A stretch of 18,636 bases of DNA from an uncultured Bacteroidota bacterium. GTDB taxonomy: Bacteria; Bacteroidota; Bacteroidia; Chitinophagales; Chitinophagaceae. The DNA lies in NCBI GenBank assembly GCA_903825065.1, contig CAIJZG010000062.1, positions 1 through 18,636 on the forward strand, written 5' to 3'. Positions 1 through 7,590 of the stretch are shown here, piece after piece (position 1 is the stretch's first letter; each line of letters starts with the position of its first letter). The notes under the pieces are model-generated. The model saw only the letters and a list, made by a program, of their open reading frames with translations, was not told the origin of the DNA and made no database searches. A program made the translations under genes and the position numbers.

Positions 1-461
1 ACAACCCGCGGATTAAGATTCCTATTTTTGGCAATGGTGATATTAATTCACCTCAAAAAGCCAAGGAATACAAAGAACGTTATGGTGTGGATGGAATAAT
101 GATTGGTAGAGCCGCCATAGGCTACCCTTGGATTTTCAGAGAAATTAAACATTTTATGGAGCATGGCCAGTTAATGGCCCCACCTACTTTAGAAGAGCGA
201 ATCATAGTTTGCAAAAAGCATTTACACAAATCCTTCGAATGGAAGGGTGGTATGGCAGGCATTTATGAAATGCGCAGACATTATACCAACTATTTAAAAG
301 GATTACCCAATATAAAAGAGTTTAGAAGCCGTTTAGTTATTCTCAATACAGTAGAAGAAGTGGAAACCGTGCTGGACGAATTACAGCAATATTATCAAGG
401 GTATGAATTTGAAAGAGCACAGATAGACTTAATCGATTATCATCAGAAGTGCCCGGTTTAA
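1..461 (+). CDS. dusB: tRNA-dihydrouridine synthase, DusB type (3' part only)
   Basis: This is the C-terminal part of a flavin-dependent enzyme that reduces uridine to dihydrouridine in the tRNA D-loop. The reading frame is open from base 3, so the gene begins outside the window; the internal ATG at 87 is not the start. The first visible codons read IPIFGNGDI, then GVDGIMIGRAAIGYPWIF, which is the phosphate (FMN)-binding end of the TIM barrel in Dus proteins. The helical tRNA-binding domain follows, with the family-typical MRRHYTNYLKGLPNIKEFR. The catalytic cysteine region lies upstream and cannot be checked. The gene converges with the peroxidase gene, and a 19-bp inverted repeat sits at its 3' end. 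The subfamily (DusB rather than another Dus) is inferred from motif wording. Confidence 0.9.
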   Translation, partial: NPRIKIPIFGNGDINSPQKAKEYKERYGVDGIMIGRAAIGYPWIFREIKHFMEHGQLMAPPTLEERIIVCKKHLHKSFEWKGGMAGIYEMRRHYTNYLKGLPNIKEFRSRLVILNTVEEVETVLDELQQYYQGYEFERAQIDLIDYHQKCPV

Positions 462-471
462 ATTCAAAAGG

Positions 472-521
472 CAAGATTAAAAATTCAAAAAGTAAAAGAT
501 GCTTTTGAATTTTTAATCTTG
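472..521. repeat. 19-bp perfect inverted repeat between convergent genes
   Basis: Bases 472-490 (caagattaaaaattcaaaa) are the exact reverse complement of 503-521, separated by a 12-nt loop. The right arm overlaps the last codons and stop of the peroxidase gene. The AT-rich stem may act as a terminator for both convergent transcripts, but there is no GC core. The same GAATTTTTA wording recurs at 4202-4302 and, in looser form, at 12506-12537. Confidence 0.75.
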
Positions 522-1190
522 AATTTTTACTTCATCTATCACCTGAGGATCAAGTGGAGATACGGATTGTGCAAAAAAATGCGTAAGCACTCCATTGCCA
601 TCTACTAAATATTTACAGAAATTCCATTTGGGTTCCTGATTGCACCAACCGTTTTTTTCCTGGTTCGATAACCAATTAAAAACCGGGTTCTGTTCAGTCC
701 CCTTGATCACTTGCGATTTTTTGGCCAGATAGAATGTTACCCCGTAATTTATTTTACAAAATTCTGCAATCGCTGCATCATCTTTTTTCTCTTGTTCTTT
801 AAAATCATTAGCCGGAAATCCAATAATCACTAAATTTTCTTTGTGTTGCTGATACAATTTTTCCAATTCAGCATATTGAGCGGTATAACCACAATCGCTT
901 GCAGTATTTACTAATATTATTTTCTTTCCCTTAAATTGATTCACATCTAAAATACGCCCATCATTCAAAACAATTTTTAAAGAATAAAAATCTACAATTG
1001 GATGAATATGATTAGTGTTTTTTTGAATGGCATTTTTAGATCCAAATACTTTTCCTGGTAACATGATGAGGGGGTACATCGATTTTAATACGGATTGTCT
1101 ATAACTCATATCTTTCTTTTTCATTAATAAAACAGCCGCCAACATTAAAGGGATTACTATAATCACGGTTTTCATACGAATACTTTTCAT
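513..1190 (-). CDS. Glutathione peroxidase family protein with N-terminal membrane anchor
   Basis: A thiol peroxidase of the GPx family, 225 aa, longer than the usual 160-180 aa because of an N-terminal extension of about 60 residues. Residues 8-23 form a hydrophobic segment followed by KKK, suggesting an uncleaved membrane anchor or a signal sequence. The GPx fold starts near residue 66. The catalytic tetrad can be read: Cys100 in NTASDCGYT, Gln133 in FPANDFKEQE, and Trp189 and Asn190 in KWNFCKYLV. It uses cysteine, not selenocysteine. Proteins of this type generally reduce lipid or organic hydroperoxides with thioredoxin rather than glutathione. The start lies one base after the stop of the aldehyde dehydrogenase gene, so the two are very probably cotranscribed. 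A second in-frame ATG at codon 6 is possible. Confidence 0.9.
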   Translation of the reverse strand: MKSIRMKTVIIVIPLMLAAVLLMKKKDMSYRQSVLKSMYPLIMLPGKVFGSKNAIQKNTNHIHPIVDFYSLKIVLNDGRILDVNQFKGKKIILVNTASDCGYTAQYAELEKLYQQHKENLVIIGFPANDFKEQEKKDDAAIAEFCKINYGVTFYLAKKSQVIKGTEQNPVFNWLSNQEKNGWCNQEPKWNFCKYLVDGNGVLTHFFAQSVSPLDPQVIDEVKIQD

Positions 1191-1191
1191 T

Positions 1192-2571
1192 TTAACGAAT
1201 TACTAATTTAAACATACCCAGCTTCCCTTTAAAAGGCGGATATTTTACAGAAGGATCTAACCAAGTTGGTGTTTTTAAAATAGATTTTTGATGACTAAAA
1301 GTATCTATAGAAGTCTTACCATGATAAGCTCCCATGCCACTATACCCTCTTCCGCCAAATGGTAATTTGTGATTAGTTAAATGCCAACTGGCATTGTTTA
1401 CACAAGCCCCTCCAGATGGTATGGCATCCAACCAGGATTGCTCAATGGTACTACTTTCTGTAAATACATAAAATGCCAAAGGATTTGGATTTTTAGCAAT
1501 GATAGCTTTTGCTTCATCCATTGTTTGAAAGGTAAGAATAGGAAGTATAGGACCAAAAATTTCATCCTTCATCACCTGCATATCAATGGTAATTTCTTCC
1601 AATAATGTTGGCTCAATAAATAATAAATCTCTGTTAGTTCTTCCGCCACGAATAATTTTTCCTTCCTTTAAATAAGTTACGAGTCTGTCGAATTGTTTTT
1701 CGTTAATAATCTTTCCAAAATTTTCACATTCTTCTGCTCTAGCCCCAAAAAATTGATCGATAGTTTCACGCATTGCTTTTACCAACGCATCTTTTTTTGA
1801 AATATGCACGAGCACATAATCTGGCGCCACACACATCTGACCAGCATTTGAGAACTTTGTCATCACAATTCGCTTAGCCGCAATTTTAATATTAGCATCT
1901 GTCTCTACAACGCAAGGACTTTTACCGCCCAATTCTAAAGTTACTGGCACGAGTTCTTCCGCTGCCATTTTATAAATTATTTTCCCCACAGCAGTGCTGC
2001 CTGTATAGAACACATGATCAAATCTGAAATGCTGCATCATTGCTGGAATTACAACAGCACCATCTCCAGCAACATATAAAATATATTCTTTAGGAAAAAC
2101 CGATTCGATAATTTTTTGCATGAGCGCAGCAGTTGCTGGCGCAAATTCGCTGGGTTTTAATACAACCGCATTACCCGCAGCGATTGCACCAATTAATGGG
2201 GCAAATAATAGTTGAAAAGGATAATTCCAAGGACCAATAATCAATACCACACCCATCGGTTCTTTTTCAATTCTACTACTAGAAGGAAGGTTTAAGATAT
2301 TGGTAGAAACAGACTCTGGTTCCATCCAGGATTTAAGTCCATCCAACATAGCACTCATTTCTGCTATAAAAAATCCATTCTCAGTTACCCAGCATTCTTC
2401 TTTACTTTTTTTTAAGTCAGTAAATAAAGCAGTATAAATTTCCTCTTCATAATCTTGTACTGCTTGCTTTAATACTTCTAATTGTTTTTTTCGAAAAGCA
2501 TAGCTGCGAGTAGCACCAGTATCAAAAAAATGGCGCATCTGTTTGAGTTGATTTACTATTTCAGTAGACAT
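1192..2571 (-). CDS. Aldehyde dehydrogenase, class 3-like (fatty/aryl aldehyde)
   Basis: An NAD(P)-dependent aldehyde dehydrogenase of 459 aa, the usual length of the short class 3 / coniferyl-aldehyde group. Recognisable parts are PWNYPFQ (Asn116, oxyanion hole), the cofactor loop GSTAVGK at 191-197, the general base Glu213 in LELGGKSP, the catalytic Cys247 in NAGQMCVAPDYV, and EIFGP with Glu337. The short N-terminus and the C-terminal hydrophobic/basic tail (GKLGMFKLVIR) resemble class 3 enzymes, which oxidise medium- and long-chain aldehydes. The natural substrate cannot be read from sequence. It is the first gene of a two-gene unit with the membrane-anchored peroxidase (1-nt gap), which suggests joint handling of lipid peroxidation products. 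It diverges from the Tat-exported oxidoreductase gene across 169 bp without a clear promoter match. Confidence 0.93.
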   Translation of the reverse strand: MSTEIVNQLKQMRHFFDTGATRSYAFRKKQLEVLKQAVQDYEEEIYTALFTDLKKSKEECWVTENGFFIAEMSAMLDGLKSWMEPESVSTNILNLPSSSRIEKEPMGVVLIIGPWNYPFQLLFAPLIGAIAAGNAVVLKPSEFAPATAALMQKIIESVFPKEYILYVAGDGAVVIPAMMQHFRFDHVFYTGSTAVGKIIYKMAAEELVPVTLELGGKSPCVVETDANIKIAAKRIVMTKFSNAGQMCVAPDYVLVHISKKDALVKAMRETIDQFFGARAEECENFGKIINEKQFDRLVTYLKEGKIIRGGRTNRDLLFIEPTLLEEITIDMQVMKDEIFGPILPILTFQTMDEAKAIIAKNPNPLAFYVFTESSTIEQSWLDAIPSGGACVNNASWHLTNHKLPFGGRGYSGMGAYHGKTSIDTFSHQKSILKTPTWLDPSVKYPPFKGKLGMFKLVIR

Positions 2572-2740
2572 ATTCTATTTTTTATATGGGCAATGGCAGG
2601 AATCTTAAAGATACAGATTGTAGTCTTCAAATAATAACAACAAAACATCTGAATCGTTTAAATAATTATTCTGTAAGTATGTAACAATTTCAATAAATTC
2701 ATTCTCTAATTTTTCTACTACAAACACCAACGATTCTTAC

Positions 2741-4195
2741 ATGAAAAAAAATGAACCCATCAACAATTCGCGCCGCGGTTTTATTCGCAATAGCGCATTG
2801 GCTCTAGCAGGTTTTACCATTGTACCGCGTCACGTTCTTGGTCGTGGATTTGTTGCACCTAGCGATAAATTACAAGTAGCCGGGATCGGCGCGGGCGGTA
2901 AAGGCGAAAGCGATCTTTGGAACTTCTTTAAAAGTGGTAAAGCTGATATCGCTTTCTTGTGCGATGTAGATGAACGCCAATCTGGTGCAAGTCGCAAGCG
3001 CTATCCAAACGCAAAAGTGTACAAAGACTATCGCGAAATGTTAGATAAAGAACATAAACTAATTGATGCTGTTTCTGTATCTATCCCAGATCACCAACAT
3101 GCCGTGGCTGCCATGGCTGCGATGCAATTGAATAAACATGTGTATGTTCAAAAACCTTTAACACACGATATTTACGAAGCACGTATGCTTACAGAAGCAG
3201 CACATCGTTATAAAGTGGTTACCCAAATGGGAAACCAAGGATCTTCGGGCGATGGGGTACGTCAATTAGTGGATTGGTATAATGCTGGTCTTATTGGTGA
3301 TGTACATACCATTTATTGTTATACAGACCGACCAGTTTGGCCTCAGGGTATTGGCTGGTCAAAAGACAAACCTGCCGTTCCAGCTGGATTAGATTGGGAT
3401 CTATGGCAGGGTACCGCTCCAAAAAAAGATTATGTAGAAGGTTTGATACCATTTAACTGGCGCGGATGGTGGGATTATGGTACCGGTGCATTGGGCGATA
3501 TGGCCTGTCATATTATGGCTCCTGCTTTTGCAGTGTTGGGATTAGGATATCCTGATGGAGCAGAATGTAGTGTATCAACCCCTTATATTGCTAACTGGAC
3601 AAAAGCCAATTTCCCTGAAAGTGGCCCCGTTTCATCACATATCATTTTAACTTTCAAAGGCAAAAATGGTAAACCAGATTTGAAATTGCATTGGATGGAT
3701 GGTGGCATTCAACCGGAGCGTCCTGAAGAATTGGGTGCAAATGAAGTGATGGGTGATGGTGGCAATGGCGCTATTTTCATTGGTTCAAAAGGTAAAATGA
3801 TGTGTGGCACTTATGGTCTTAATCCACAATTATTACCAACCTCATTAACTAAAACAACCATCGTTCCTCAAACTGTTACTCGCGTAAAAGGAGGTGAAGG
3901 TGGGCACTATGCTGCATGGGTGGAAGCTTCTATTGCTGGCTATGGTACTGATTTGGCAAAAAACCTGAGTTCGCATTTTGATATTGCCGGACCACTCACA
4001 GAAAGTATCTTAATGGGTAACTTGGCGCTCCGTAGTTATAATATCGAAAAGAAAAATTCGAAAGGCGGGATTGAACATCCAGGTAGAGGAATTAAATTGC
4101 TTTGGGATGGACCAAATATGAAGATCACCAACTTCGATGAAGCCAACCAATTTGTGAAGAGACAATATCGTGAAGGATGGAGCTTAGGAGTTTAA
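2741..4195 (+). CDS. Tat-exported Gfo/Idh/MocA family oxidoreductase
   Basis: A 484-aa dehydrogenase of the Gfo/Idh/MocA superfamily with an N-terminal twin-arginine signal: SRRGFIR at residues 10-16, then a hydrophobic stretch to about residue 34. The mature part has a Rossmann dinucleotide loop GIGAGGKG (48-55), VQKP (136-139, equivalent of the family's EKP) and GALGDMACH (249-257), whose Asp253 and His257 occupy the usual catalytic positions. Tat export implies folding with bound NAD(P) before transport, as known for Zymomonas glucose-fructose oxidoreductase, so it may oxidise or reduce sugars in the periplasm with a tightly held cofactor. The ATG start is well placed for the Tat motif. 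It is transcribed alone and converges with the dehydrogenase operon. The substrate is unknown; a role with the neighbouring sugar genes is inferred from position. Confidence 0.88.
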   Translation: MKKNEPINNSRRGFIRNSALALAGFTIVPRHVLGRGFVAPSDKLQVAGIGAGGKGESDLWNFFKSGKADIAFLCDVDERQSGASRKRYPNAKVYKDYREMLDKEHKLIDAVSVSIPDHQHAVAAMAAMQLNKHVYVQKPLTHDIYEARMLTEAAHRYKVVTQMGNQGSSGDGVRQLVDWYNAGLIGDVHTIYCYTDRPVWPQGIGWSKDKPAVPAGLDWDLWQGTAPKKDYVEGLIPFNWRGWWDYGTGALGDMACHIMAPAFAVLGLGYPDGAECSVSTPYIANWTKANFPESGPVSSHIILTFKGKNGKPDLKLHWMDGGIQPERPEELGANEVMGDGGNGAIFIGSKGKMMCGTYGLNPQLLPTSLTKTTIVPQTVTRVKGGEGGHYAAWVEASIAGYGTDLAKNLSSHFDIAGPLTESILMGNLALRSYNIEKKNSKGGIEHPGRGIKLLWDGPNMKITNFDEANQFVKRQYREGWSLGV

Positions 4196-4201
4196 GTCAA
4201 C

Positions 4202-4287
4202 AGTAAAAATTCAAAAACAACATTGAATTGAATAAACTAAAAAGGGGACGCATCGATTGATGCATCCCCTTTTTTTGAATTTTTACT
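4202..4287. repeat. 16-bp inverted repeat flanking a terminator
   Basis: Bases 4202-4217 (agtaaaaattcaaaaa) are the exact reverse complement of 4272-4287. The pair encloses the GC-rich hairpin at 4244-4269, so the whole segment could fold into one long cruciform or hairpin. The arms carry the same GAATTTTTACTT wording that occurs at 521-532. Confidence 0.7.
4239..4276. terminator. Bidirectional rho-independent terminator
   Basis: An 11-bp stem (4244-4254 with 4259-4269, one C/A mismatch) closes a GATT loop. It is preceded by five A and followed by seven T. It can end transcription of the exported oxidoreductase gene on the plus strand and of the GMC dehydrogenase operon on the minus strand. 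Confidence 0.85.
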
Positions 4288-4334
4288 TTTGAATTTTGAG
4301 TATTAAATCTACTAAGTCATTTTAAAAAATAATC

Positions 4335-4904
4335 CTAAGTAGCCCAGGCTTTATCACCTTTTTTGTAAGGGATACAACCTTCGTATTTACCCGGCACTGC
4401 CACATAGCGCAATGCTTTGGTAGCACCTACTTCAGAGGTAAAGAAACCTAATAAGGTTAACTCTTTTACCATTTTGAAATAATGGGTAGGGTCTGTTTCT
4501 TTTTTAGACTTCTGATAGTCTTTCATTTCTTTATCCAAGTCTACTAACAAATCATGTCTTTGTTCAGGAGTACTTTCCAAAAATGTTTTACCAGATTTTT
4601 TCTTACTTGCTTCGTCGAGTTTTTTCAGACCTTCTGCAAAAATTGTCTGGTCTTTGGCTTCGTAACAGTCTTTCACATATACGCTCATGAACTCTCCTAC
4701 TTTAGCTTCTTTAGCTCCAGGTGTTCCGGTTGCAGGCAAAATGGTTTCACCAACTTCATTCAAAAATGCGATATCATCTTTTGATAAGTTGAAGGCAGCT
4801 GCATTTTTATCAGAGGTTTTACAACCAGAAATAAATGCTTCAGCTCCTATTAAAGTTCCACCCAACAGCAACGCAACACTGGAAATGGCTTCTCTTCTAT
4901 TCAT
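4335..4904 (-). CDS. Gluconate 2-dehydrogenase subunit 3 family protein (small subunit of GMC dehydrogenase)
   Basis: The small (gamma-type) subunit of a membrane-associated flavoprotein sugar dehydrogenase, 189 aa. The N-terminus has paired arginines (NRREAIS), a hydrophobic run, and a possible lipobox ISGC with Cys28, so it may be a Tat-exported lipoprotein. The core reads GETILPATGTPGAKEAKVGEFM (51-72), typical of this family. The upstream GMC gene ends 60 nt before it and lacks any signal sequence. In known gluconate, fructose and FAD-glucose dehydrogenases the small subunit carries the Tat signal and takes the catalytic subunit along; the same is inferred here. It is the last gene of the operon, followed by the bidirectional terminator. 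The lipobox has Ile at -3, which Bacteroidota tolerate, so lipidation is likely but not certain. Confidence 0.85.
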   Translation of the reverse strand: MNRREAISSVALLLGGTLIGAEAFISGCKTSDKNAAAFNLSKDDIAFLNEVGETILPATGTPGAKEAKVGEFMSVYVKDCYEAKDQTIFAEGLKKLDEASKKKSGKTFLESTPEQRHDLLVDLDKEMKDYQKSKKETDPTHYFKMVKELTLLGFFTSEVGATKALRYVAVPGKYEGCIPYKKGDKAWAT

Positions 4905-4964
4905 TCTTTATAATTTAAAAGGTTTTAAATTTTGCAAGAGTAATTTACTAAACTGCAATTGATT

Positions 4965-6644
4965 TTAAATATTTTGTTTTTTTAGTTCCTCTACAGCAAA
5001 TGCCGCAGCTCTAGCAGTAAATGCCATATAAGTTAAAGATGGATTAACGCAAGAAGAAGATGCCATAAACGCGCCGTCTGTTACAAATACATTCGGTGCA
5101 TCCCATACTTGGTTATTACCATTTAATACTGATGTTTTACGATCTCTACCCATACGTGCAGTTCCCATTTCATGAATACCTTTTCCTGGAGTACCATCAC
5201 CATCATGACCCTTCACATCTTTTACACCAGCAGCAGTCAACATTTCAATGGCATCGTTAACACAATCCTTACGCATTTTCTTTTCGTTTTCTCCCAACTC
5301 ACAATCGATAGCTAAGACATTCATGCCCCATTTATCTTTCTTGTTTTTGTCGATTGAGATTTTATTATCATGATTCGGCAACATTTCTCCAAATCCACCC
5401 ATACCCATTGTCCAACTTCCGGGTTCTGTTATGGCTTCTTTAAAATCAGCACCAATGCTAAATTCAGCCACTTGATGATTCCATCCTTCTCTCGAACCAC
5501 TTCCTTGATAACCAAATCCACGAACATAATCGCGCTTATCATTACCCACATTTCTATAACGTGGGATATAAATTCCATTTGCACGGCGACCGAAATAGTA
5601 TTTGTCTTCATAACCTTCTACTTTTCCGCTAGCCCCAGTTCCTAAATGGTGGTCCATTAAGTTATGACCAAGCTCTCCACTGCTGCTACCTAATCCATCA
5701 GGCCATACATCAGTTGCAGAATTCATTAGAATCTTTGCAGTGTCTAGTGTTCCGGCATTTAAGAAAACAATTTTTGATTTGTATTCAACTGTCTTCAAGG
5801 TTTCAGAATCCATCACTTCAACACCTGTTGCCTTTTTCTTGTCTTTATCATACAATACTCTTGTAACAATACTATAAGGACGTAAGGTTAAATTTCCAGT
5901 TTTTTGGGCAGCAGGTAAAGTAGAAGATTGTGTGCTGAAGTATCCGCCAAAAGGACAACCTAACCAACATTTATTTCTAAACTGGCAATTGGTTCTTCCT
6001 TCATGAGGAACAGTAAGGTTAGCGGTACGACCAATAATCATGGCACGCTCACCTTTATAATGTTCTTTGATTCTTGCAGCTACATCTTTTTCAACGCAGG
6101 TCATATCCATTGGTGGCAAGAACTGACCATCAGGTAAAACTGCTAGTCCATCTCTATTGCCACTGATGCCGGCAAATTTTTCAGCATAGCTATACCATGG
6201 CTCAATGTCTTTATAACGCACAGGCCAATCAACACCGTGACCATCTTTTAAATTTGCTTCAAAATCTAAATCACTCCAGCGATAACTCTGACGACCCCAC
6301 ATCAATGATTTACCACCAACGTGATATCCTCTAAACCAATAAAATGGCTTTACTTCAGTATAAGGATGTTCTGAATCTTTACACCAATAATCTAAATTAG
6401 TTTCATTTAGTGCATAGTCTCTTTTCAGATTTGGATAGTCGTGAATCATTTGTTGTGTTCTGCGACCTCGATGTGGAAAATCCCATGCTTCTTTGTTTGC
6501 AGAAACATAATCTTTGATATGCTCAATATTACGTCCTCTTTCAAGTAGTAAAACTTTAAGCCCTTTTTCAGTAAGTTCTTTCGCAGCCCAGCCACCGCTG
6601 ATACCCGAACCAACTACTATTGCATCATAAGTTTGATCAGCCAT
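4965..6644 (-). CDS. GMC-family FAD dehydrogenase, catalytic subunit (possible glucoside 3-dehydrogenase)
   Basis: A 559-aa glucose-methanol-choline oxidoreductase. The FAD-binding Rossmann loop VVGSGISGG is at 10-18 and ends at the acidic LLLERG near 33-37. HEMGTARMG (491-499) and VNPSLT (533-538) supply the conserved His and Asn of the active site. Three cysteines, C220, C226 and C230, in NCQFRNKCWLGCPFGG have the spacing 6 and 4 seen for the [3Fe-4S] ligands of the Burkholderia FAD-glucose dehydrogenase alpha subunit, pointing to electron transfer to a cytochrome rather than to oxygen. There is no signal sequence; export probably relies on the neighbouring small subunit. Related two-subunit enzymes in Sphingobacterium oxidise the C3 hydroxyl of glycosides; with a DUF1080 gene nearby, C3 oxidation is the favoured activity. 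C2 oxidation of gluconate-like acids cannot be excluded. Confidence 0.9.
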   Translation of the reverse strand: MADQTYDAIVVGSGISGGWAAKELTEKGLKVLLLERGRNIEHIKDYVSANKEAWDFPHRGRRTQQMIHDYPNLKRDYALNETNLDYWCKDSEHPYTEVKPFYWFRGYHVGGKSLMWGRQSYRWSDLDFEANLKDGHGVDWPVRYKDIEPWYSYAEKFAGISGNRDGLAVLPDGQFLPPMDMTCVEKDVAARIKEHYKGERAMIIGRTANLTVPHEGRTNCQFRNKCWLGCPFGGYFSTQSSTLPAAQKTGNLTLRPYSIVTRVLYDKDKKKATGVEVMDSETLKTVEYKSKIVFLNAGTLDTAKILMNSATDVWPDGLGSSSGELGHNLMDHHLGTGASGKVEGYEDKYYFGRRANGIYIPRYRNVGNDKRDYVRGFGYQGSGSREGWNHQVAEFSIGADFKEAITEPGSWTMGMGGFGEMLPNHDNKISIDKNKKDKWGMNVLAIDCELGENEKKMRKDCVNDAIEMLTAAGVKDVKGHDGDGTPGKGIHEMGTARMGRDRKTSVLNGNNQVWDAPNVFVTDGAFMASSSCVNPSLTYMAFTARAAAFAVEELKKQNI

Positions 6645-6676
6645 TTGTTGTGATTTATTTGGTTTTTTATAGTTTA

Positions 6677-7567
6677 TTAAATGTCGCAGATTTGAATAGC
6701 CTTCCTTAATGAAGCAATCGGATCTGCATCGGCAGGAATAAATTCTTGTGCCACATAGCCTTTATAACCGGTAGCAACAATCGCTTTCATTATTGCAGGA
6801 TAATATAATTCCTGACGTTCATCAATTTCATTTCTTCCCGGAACCCCACCTGTATGGTAGTGACCGAATGATTCATGATGATTGCGAATAGTACGAATTA
6901 CATCTCCTTCATCAATTTGCATATGATAGATATCGTATAATAATTTGAAATTAGGTGAGCCAATACGCTTAACTAATTCAACGCCCCAGGCAGAACGATC
7001 GCACATATAATCTTTGTGATCAATTTTGCTATTCAATAATTCCATTTGAAGTATTACACCTTTCTTTTCAGCTAAGCCTACGATTTGCTTCAAGCCTTCC
7101 ACACAATTTTTTAATCCTGTTTCATCATCAATGGTTCCCTTATTACCACTTGCAACAAACAGATTTACAAAACCTGCTTTAGAAACTAAATCGATATGCT
7201 CGGTATAACTCTTAATTAAAGTATCATGATATTGTTTATCGTTCCATCCTTTACTAAGACTTATTTCAGCACCGTTACACATAGTTGAAAGAAGACCATA
7301 TTTTTTTAGCATGTCCCAATCTTTCGGACCCACTAAATCAATTCCAACCAATCCAATTTCTTTTGCAGAAATACAAAGTTGTTCCAATGGAATTGCTCCA
7401 TAACACCATCGACAAGCGGAATGATTAATATTTCCTTTGAGTTGGCCAGAAGTATTTTTTTCTTTCATGTCTTGGGTAAAAGATGACAATACACCACCTG
7501 TGGCTAGTGCCGCAGAACCTGCCATCAGGTTTTTAATAACTGATCTTCTGTTTGTATTTAATGACAT
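6677..7567 (-). CDS. Exported sugar phosphate isomerase/epimerase family TIM-barrel protein (hydroxypyruvate isomerase-like)
   Basis: An AP-endonuclease-2-type TIM barrel of 296 aa. The N-terminus NRRSVIK with a following hydrophobic segment (11-30) is a Tat-type signal, so the protein is probably periplasmic. Metal-site residues can be followed: Glu176 (LQMELLN), Asp212 and His215 (LLYDIYHMQ), His238 (GHYHTGGVPGRNEID) and Glu275 (VAQEF). The wording around 209-250 matches the hydroxypyruvate isomerase (Hyi) branch closely. A true Hyi acts on a cytosolic metabolite, so an exported copy next to a GMC dehydrogenase more likely acts on an oxidised (keto) sugar, for example by isomerisation, beta-elimination or hydration. 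This last step is inference. It follows the MFS gene by 23 nt and precedes the GMC gene by 32 nt in one operon. Confidence 0.87.
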   Translation of the reverse strand: MSLNTNRRSVIKNLMAGSAALATGGVLSSFTQDMKEKNTSGQLKGNINHSACRWCYGAIPLEQLCISAKEIGLVGIDLVGPKDWDMLKKYGLLSTMCNGAEISLSKGWNDKQYHDTLIKSYTEHIDLVSKAGFVNLFVASGNKGTIDDETGLKNCVEGLKQIVGLAEKKGVILQMELLNSKIDHKDYMCDRSAWGVELVKRIGSPNFKLLYDIYHMQIDEGDVIRTIRNHHESFGHYHTGGVPGRNEIDERQELYYPAIMKAIVATGYKGYVAQEFIPADADPIASLRKAIQICDI

Positions 7568-7590
7568 ACTTTTTTCTTAATTCTATGAAA

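Noticed and set aside
1381..1605. 74-aa plus-strand reading frame within the aldehyde dehydrogenase gene
   Set aside because: It is antisense to a conserved enzyme and has no recognisable features of its own.
2572..2740. Promoters for the aldehyde dehydrogenase and the exported oxidoreductase
   Set aside because: Only partial matches (for example TATCTTTA on the minus strand) with wrong spacing to a TTTG element were seen; not strong enough to annotate.
4554..4962. Two overlapping plus-strand reading frames opposite the small-subunit gene
   Set aside because: They are antisense to a family member with a clear signal sequence and core motif, and overlap each other.
6677..7567. Naming this gene hyi (hydroxypyruvate isomerase)
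   Set aside because: Motifs match that branch, but a Tat-type signal and sugar-oxidation neighbours make the cytosolic hydroxypyruvate reaction doubtful.
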